The notes below the pieces were generated by a model. It had not been told where the DNA came from, ran no database searches, and was given only the letters and a program-made list of their open reading frames with translations. A stretch of DNA of 64,000 nucleotides. Source: Echinarachnius parma (Eukaryota; Echinodermata; Echinoidea; Clypeasteroida; Echinarachniidae). Made by a program: the position numbers and the translations under genes. Shown in pieces: positions 59,260-64,000 of the stretch. Numbering within the stretch: position 1 is the first letter of the stretch; every line of letters begins with the position of its first letter. The stretch is from positions 1 through 64,000 of the forward strand of contig JBAMJV010001298.1 of assembly GCA_037951105.1 (NCBI GenBank), given 5' to 3'.

Positions 59260-60538
59260 TTTTTATTTGTTTATTTCGTTTGTGCGCGTGTGCATGTGTG
59301 TACAAAACATTTTGTATTCTATACAGTTATATCATGATTTCAAACATTCAGGGAAACTGACCAGAAATATAATATAAATAAAAAAAGAGCAAAGAAAATA
59401 GGGTTTGTCCGGGATAACTTCACGGATGTTACATTGTAAAGAAATATAGTGCGTATATAAATAATTTATTGTTTTGTTATATTTTTCAAAATTACATTTA
59501 TTTCTATTATGCGTTTGAAAGAGGGAGAAAATAAAAACATGACTAAAAAATTGTGTGTATTGCATTTTGGAAAAAATGATGTATGATGTCTGTAAAATTT
59601 AGACTACAGTAACTCGGCGGAGATAAGTTATCCATTTCAAACTTTGGACTTTAAAATGAACCTCTTTGTGGACTTATAGCGAAAATGTAAGGCCATTGCA
59701 AACAAAGTAAGTTGAGAAGCTGGCATTATTTAGCTGTATTTGCTCTAGATCCAGTTTAATTCTCTTTGTAATTCTTATCTTTCACATACCGTAGGGGCGT
59801 GTGTCATGTGCGTGCTTTATCGCATCATGAAAATCCACACGAGTCTTTATACCTTTATGGTATTTTATTTAGGACCCTGTCACATATCACCTTATAGCGT
59901 GAACGGATGCCCGACAGAGAGTACATTTTTGTATATCCGTTCGTCTCCGTTCGTACGCGTTTCATGTCCGTTTCTTGTCAGGCGATGTACGTTGTTCTAT
60001 CCGGCGGAATATTTTGTGCACGAAGCAATGGAGACGACTTGCACCACCAGATAATTTGCTTTCGCAAAGTTTCTATTCGTCGGGCATCCGTTTATGCTAT
60101 CCGGTGATATGTGACCGGGCCTTAACAATCTGTATTTACTTGGCGTTTTGGGCACGTACATAACTACATGCATGCATGCCCAAATTGTGATGGCCAACAA
60201 ATAATTATAAGAACAAAGTTGTTTGGATAAATATCTTGAGCAAAATGAATCTGGGTATTTTGCAGTAATACTATTATCAGAACAGCAAACCTTCTTTTGA
60301 TGGTTCCCCCTTTCAACAAGTTTGAGTGGGTTAGATGTTTATTCTTTCCAAAAAAGCACATAAAATACGAGAAAATATAGAGTATATAACTCTACTTCCG
60401 CCATCAAGTCCACTGAGTGACACCCTTCTCTATTTTCTCAATGTAGGATTTAGGTCCATTATTTCATTTACTTATAGATCATCCGATAAGACACCAGTAC
60501 CCCGCGAACACAATCTCTCACAAGCTCTACTTATTTTT
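59260..60538. other. intergenic stretch, no gene seen
   Basis: 59335-59415 contains a GAGCAAAGAAAATAGGG segment shared with the tRNA-related repeats near 61-62 kb. 59874-60122 has mirrored ends (GACCCTGTCACATATCACC and GGTGATATGTGACCGGGCC) and looks like another MITE. Confidence 0.5.
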
Positions 60539-60920
60539 TTAAGGGATCTAGATTGTCCGAATCCTCAAAATCCAAATATTGCAATTCTATAGCGGTTCCC
60601 CATACCTTGTATTCGTATTGCCAATAGAAGCATGTGACAGGTTTCGATTTTTCGAATTTTTTGTTCGTTATAAAAGGATATTTACGATTGAAGTGTTCAG
60701 ATGTTAAACTATCCACTGGATAGTCGTAATCGTGTACAAAGTCAGTCCAATGATTTAGTGAATATCACTTTGCATTTTTGCTCATTACTCGTCCTGTCGT
60801 CCATTCAACTTGAATTTTCCACAGAATACCCAATGGACATTATTATCAGATAACTACAATATACATTGTTTCAACCATTCAACACTTTTTGCACATATCA
60901 ACAAAGTTACTAGATCCCGT
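60539..60920. mobile_element. MITE family A, third copy (inverted, decayed right end)
   Basis: Begins TTAAGGGATCTAGATTGTCC and ends CAAAGTTACTAGATCCCGTG; it matches the reverse strand of 20817-21175. The right TTAA is lost. Confidence 0.75.
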
Positions 60921-61076
60921 GAACTTCTCCTTGATCGATTATACATATAATGTATATAGTCACGTCGTAGTTGTGTTTTTTGTTGTAAATATCTTGCTTT
61001 GTTTGATCATTTCATTATACAATATTTGTGATTGAGATGTATGGAAATAAATGACATCAAAAATGCAAAGAAAATG

Positions 61077-61170
61077 GGATTCCTCCGGGACTCGAACTCG
61101 ATAGCGCAGGCGGTATAGAGCGCCGGTCTAGCAATCCGGAGGACTTGGGTTCGAATCCCGGAGGAATCCC
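61077..61170 (+). pseudogene. tRNA-like sequence (AGC anticodon loop) with an inverted 5' duplication
   Basis: Box A-like TAGCGCAGGCGG, an anticodon arm CCGGT-CTAGCAA-TCCGG, and a T arm TTGGGTTCGAATCCCGG are present. The normal 5' acceptor arm is replaced by an inverted copy of the T arm and acceptor (GGGATTCCTCCGGGACTCGA), so the whole unit also folds as a hairpin. The stem has a T-T mismatch. A functional tRNA-Ala is unlikely; a tRNA-derived repeat is more likely. Confidence 0.6.
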
Positions 61171-61248
61171 ACTTTCTGTGCTCTTTTTCATTGAAATAAA
61201 TTACAAATACAATTACAACAATGACAAGAAAGATGTGCGAATGTTTTC

Positions 61249-61404
61249 CACCCTCATTAGGCTATAACCTCCCTCACTACCACCATCCACCCTCATTAGG
61301 CTATAACCTCCCTCACTACCACCATCCACCCTCATTAGGCTATAACCTCCCTCACTACCACCATCCACCCTCATTAGGCTATAACCTCCCTCACTACCAT
61401 GCAC
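61249..61404. repeat. four tandem 39-bp units
   Basis: Unit CCACCCTCATTAGGCTATAA... recurs exactly every 39 bp, four copies, almost identical. The open frames on both strands follow from the unit being a multiple of three. Confidence 0.93.
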
Positions 61405-61659
61405 CATGCGTCGAAATTAAAATCACCTGAACCGTAAGTTACCGTCACAACACCACATGACAAACATCGCCACCAAAACCACCAAAACATAATTACACAT
61501 TACTATAACAAATTCATCACGACCATCATCATCATTATCATCATTGTCGTCGTCGTCGTCATCCTCATCGTCTCAACCACTATCTATTACAATGTGTATA
61601 TATGAATGTTATATTATTTTTTTAGCATAGTATACTATATTAGAGGAAACTGACTATAA

Positions 61660-61790
61660 ATACTTTAAATGATTAAAAGTGAGCAAAGAAAAATAGGCTT
61701 CGCCGCCGAATCGAATCCGAGACCTCCGGATTGCTAGACCGCGGTGCTCATACCATTGAACCGCAAAGACCCTTGAATGGGGGACGTTCC
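61660..61790 (-). mobile_element. tRNA-derived repeat related to the 61.1 kb tRNA-like unit
   Basis: On the minus strand: GGTTCAATGGTATGAGCACCG, CGGTCTAGCAATCCGGAGG, TCTCGGATTCGATTC, then GCGAAGCCTATTTTTCTTTG. Box A and box B are degenerate. A truncated third copy is at 61925-62010. Confidence 0.65.
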
Positions 61791-62391
61791 CATTAAACTC
61801 TTTTCATTGCTCGATTATAAACCAGGCAATAACCCAAACATAATTAAATAAACTTTTCTAAAGAAAGTGCGCCGGAACACACGAAGTGATGCAGCTTTTT
61901 AATTTATTTATTGAATTCAAACATAGAGGAAACTGACTAGAAAATGATTGAAAATGAGCAAAGAAAAATAGGCTTCGCCGGAAATCGAATCCGAGACTAA
62001 TCGAGCTTCTGTAAATTAATTGTTTAATATTAAAACCAATGAATCGTTTACTAATCCTTTTCACCAAAGGAGATGCACGAAGTAATACATTATGTTCAAC
62101 GAATTGTATATAGTAAAGATAATAATTTCTAAAAAATGTCGATTATTTCTAGAAACTGGCAGCATGATGGTTCCTTTTAAGTATTCCTTTTAACATTTAC
62201 ATAATTATGATCAACAGTCTCGCACAGGCCGCACACGACTCGCGTGCGTGACGTTTTCTTGATAATAATCATGACTAACCTTGTAGATACAGTCAAAGCA
62301 CAAAGACAGCTGCACACAAAAACGAAACAAAAGTGAGAACACTAATATGATTTTAATATGGTAAATATCTGGCGGCTTAACATACTGAACA

Positions 62392-62790
62392 TTAAAGGTG
62401 CACCTGTAAAGTGTCTAAATCCACACAAATTAATTTGAGCTTCCACATTTCTCTTCTACCGTGTTGTTTGGCTTATGGTAAGAGAAGAATAAAATAGGGT
62501 TAGATTTGTTTTCAAATGCCCCTTTAGTATGACGAGATTTATCATTGTTTATCATTCAGCTGAAGAGCGTTTATGAACGTCATAAACCTCATACACGTCA
62601 TACAGTAATTACATAGTTGTAAAAGCTGACGAAAATGTTCGCTTTTTTAACCAGGAAAGCAGTGTTCTTTTTCAATGAAACTTTCACACATTATTCGGAC
62701 ATATCTTACAATGATTTTGGTATAGGATTGAAGTCTCAAATGTCATTTTGGGCAATATCTGACACTTTACAGGACTTGGTGCACCTTTAA
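62392..62790. mobile_element. TTAA-flanked MITE, family R
   Basis: TTAA borders with ends AGGTGCACCTGTAAAGTGTC and GACACTTTACAGGACTTGGTGCACCT-type mirror; 399 bp. The 10-bp CATACTGAAC flanks it on both sides. Confidence 0.82.
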
Positions 62791-62799
62791 CATACTGAA

Positions 62800-64000
62800 C
62801 AGAAATATAATGCAATTACATGGCATGATGGCAGTGAGGAAGGGAACATGGGCTTGGTTTCTTGGTTGTTTGCTCACGTTTGATTGTGACGGTGGATAAT
62901 GTGCCAACGGTTCGGGTTAATGATAAAGAACACAAATATGAGAAGGGAACAAAATGTCTTTGATCAATCTAAGGGTAGAGAAAGAAATTTGGGAAATAAA
63001 AGAAAGACAGACAGAACGGTGTTTATTTTGTTGCTGGGCGATATTGTATTGATCTGCTGCAGCACGCGACGCGACATGCGCAGTCGAGCGAGAAAAATGG
63101 ATATATGAAAGGAAAAACGAGGCCATAACAAAATGAATATTATATATAAGAGATAAGAGAGGAAGAAAGAGGAGACGAGAGAGGAGTGAAAGAATAAAAG
63201 AATTGACAGGAATTTCTGGGCGTGTGTGTGGTAATGCTCGCGCTTGGCACGCGCTGGTGAAGTGTTTTGTGAAGATGAAAAGAAAATATTGTATTGTTTG
63301 TAAAGTTGAAAACGAAAGAAGGTTATAAGTTACTAAGTATGGAAACCCGTTTATCCTGATAAACCTTGTTCATATATTGCGAAATGTATATGATTGTGTA
63401 CTGATATAAAGGAAGCCTTGGAAGAAGATATTTTCAAACTAATCAACTAAATATTGCCATGATTGCGCAGGCATGAAGTTGCATTTGAATTTAAAGTATA
63501 CTTGTATGATTGTTTTATTTTGGACAACATCAAAGGGGTAACATAATTATAATGATGCAATGATTTACTTTTAGACATCATCACGGCTAATACATTTACT
63601 ACATATTATCAGGGATGCATGCACAGTAATGACAGTACATTTAACTTGTGCAACTTTATTAATGTATTGCATTTTACATCCGTGCTTTATATCCTTGCAT
63701 GCATGTTGGATGGATTATGTACATTATGTCAACTTGATTTGATTGATTAAAGATTACATATTGTCATTGAAATATGCATATAATGTATTATCAATTCAAT
63801 TTTGAGAACTATTTTGCTACATAAACTGTTTATCAATACGCATACAGCTGAAATATGCAAGAAAACATGCAAGCTGCGACTGCTGCGGTTAACGTGCAAG
63901 CTGTGAAATTTCATACGTATGGGAAAGTGTATAACCACAAAAAAATGCCCAATTAAATAGTATAATTATGATATTGGCGGAAAACATATGTTCGGTATTT
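62800..64000. other. intergenic stretch, no gene seen
   Basis: AT-rich with a purine-rich GAGAGGA stretch at 63150-63195. No credible exon or repeat recognised. Confidence 0.45.

Noticed and set aside
61077..61170. Functional tRNA-Ala(AGC)
   Set aside because: No proper 5' acceptor and D-arm arrangement, a mismatch in the anticodon stem, and related decayed copies nearby point to a tRNA-derived repeat.

Overview
The window looks like nuclear DNA of an invertebrate animal. It has AT-rich, intron-rich genes with GT-AG junctions (and one GC-AG junction), few coding bases, and a dense cover of miniature inverted-repeat elements, tRNA-derived SINEs, non-LTR retrotransposon tails, microsatellites and long poly-G/poly-C runs. 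The protein content (a metazoan-type LSM11, a CCDC166/DUF4515 coiled-coil protein, a diacylglycerol lipase) fits an invertebrate deuterostome such as an echinoderm or hemichordate. This is inference; no marker in the window settles the phylum.

Layout. (1) 157-3642, minus: first four coding exons of a CCDC166-like coiled-coil gene that runs off the left edge. (2) 4.9-7.7 kb: a transposon-like block with a 1.2 kb direct duplication and three octamer motifs, ending just before (3) 7838-15750, plus: a complete five-exon LSM11 gene (672 aa), the histone pre-mRNA processing Sm-like protein of the U7 snRNP. (4) 16-22.3 kb: repeats only. (5) 22355-25267, minus: a two-exon tetratricopeptide-repeat protein (587 aa). 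(6) 25.3-36.7 kb: repeats, a retrotransposon tail, nested MITEs and a roughly 40-copy 45-bp minisatellite. The 31.4-35.3 kb part is a diverged direct duplicate of 17.5-19.9 kb. (7) 36723-52557, minus: a complete 14-exon diacylglycerol lipase gene, DAGLB-like (698 aa), rebuilt here exon by exon with all phases consistent. (8) 52.6-64 kb: mostly repeats, with a weak candidate for two plus-strand exons at 53.8-54.35 kb beside a CRE/CCAAT-like promoter.

The most striking pattern is that three unrelated genes carry tandem copies of exon edges in their introns. Copies that keep an acceptor plus the 5' part of an exon lie upstream of the true exon. Copies that keep the 3' part plus a donor lie downstream. 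In the lipase gene at least six exons (3, 5, 8, 9, 12, 14) are affected, up to seven extra copies for exon 9. Other notable points are a minisatellite whose unit ends in a transposon terminus, an in-window empty/filled site proving TTAA target duplication for one MITE family, a dispersed repeat that carries nuclear-receptor-type AGGTCA half-sites, and an apparent Trp in place of the usual catalytic His of the lipase.

The genes share no pathway: LSM11 acts in nuclear histone mRNA 3'-end processing, DAGL in 2-arachidonoylglycerol synthesis at membranes, the CCDC166-like protein probably in a coiled-coil assembly, and the TPR protein is of unknown role.
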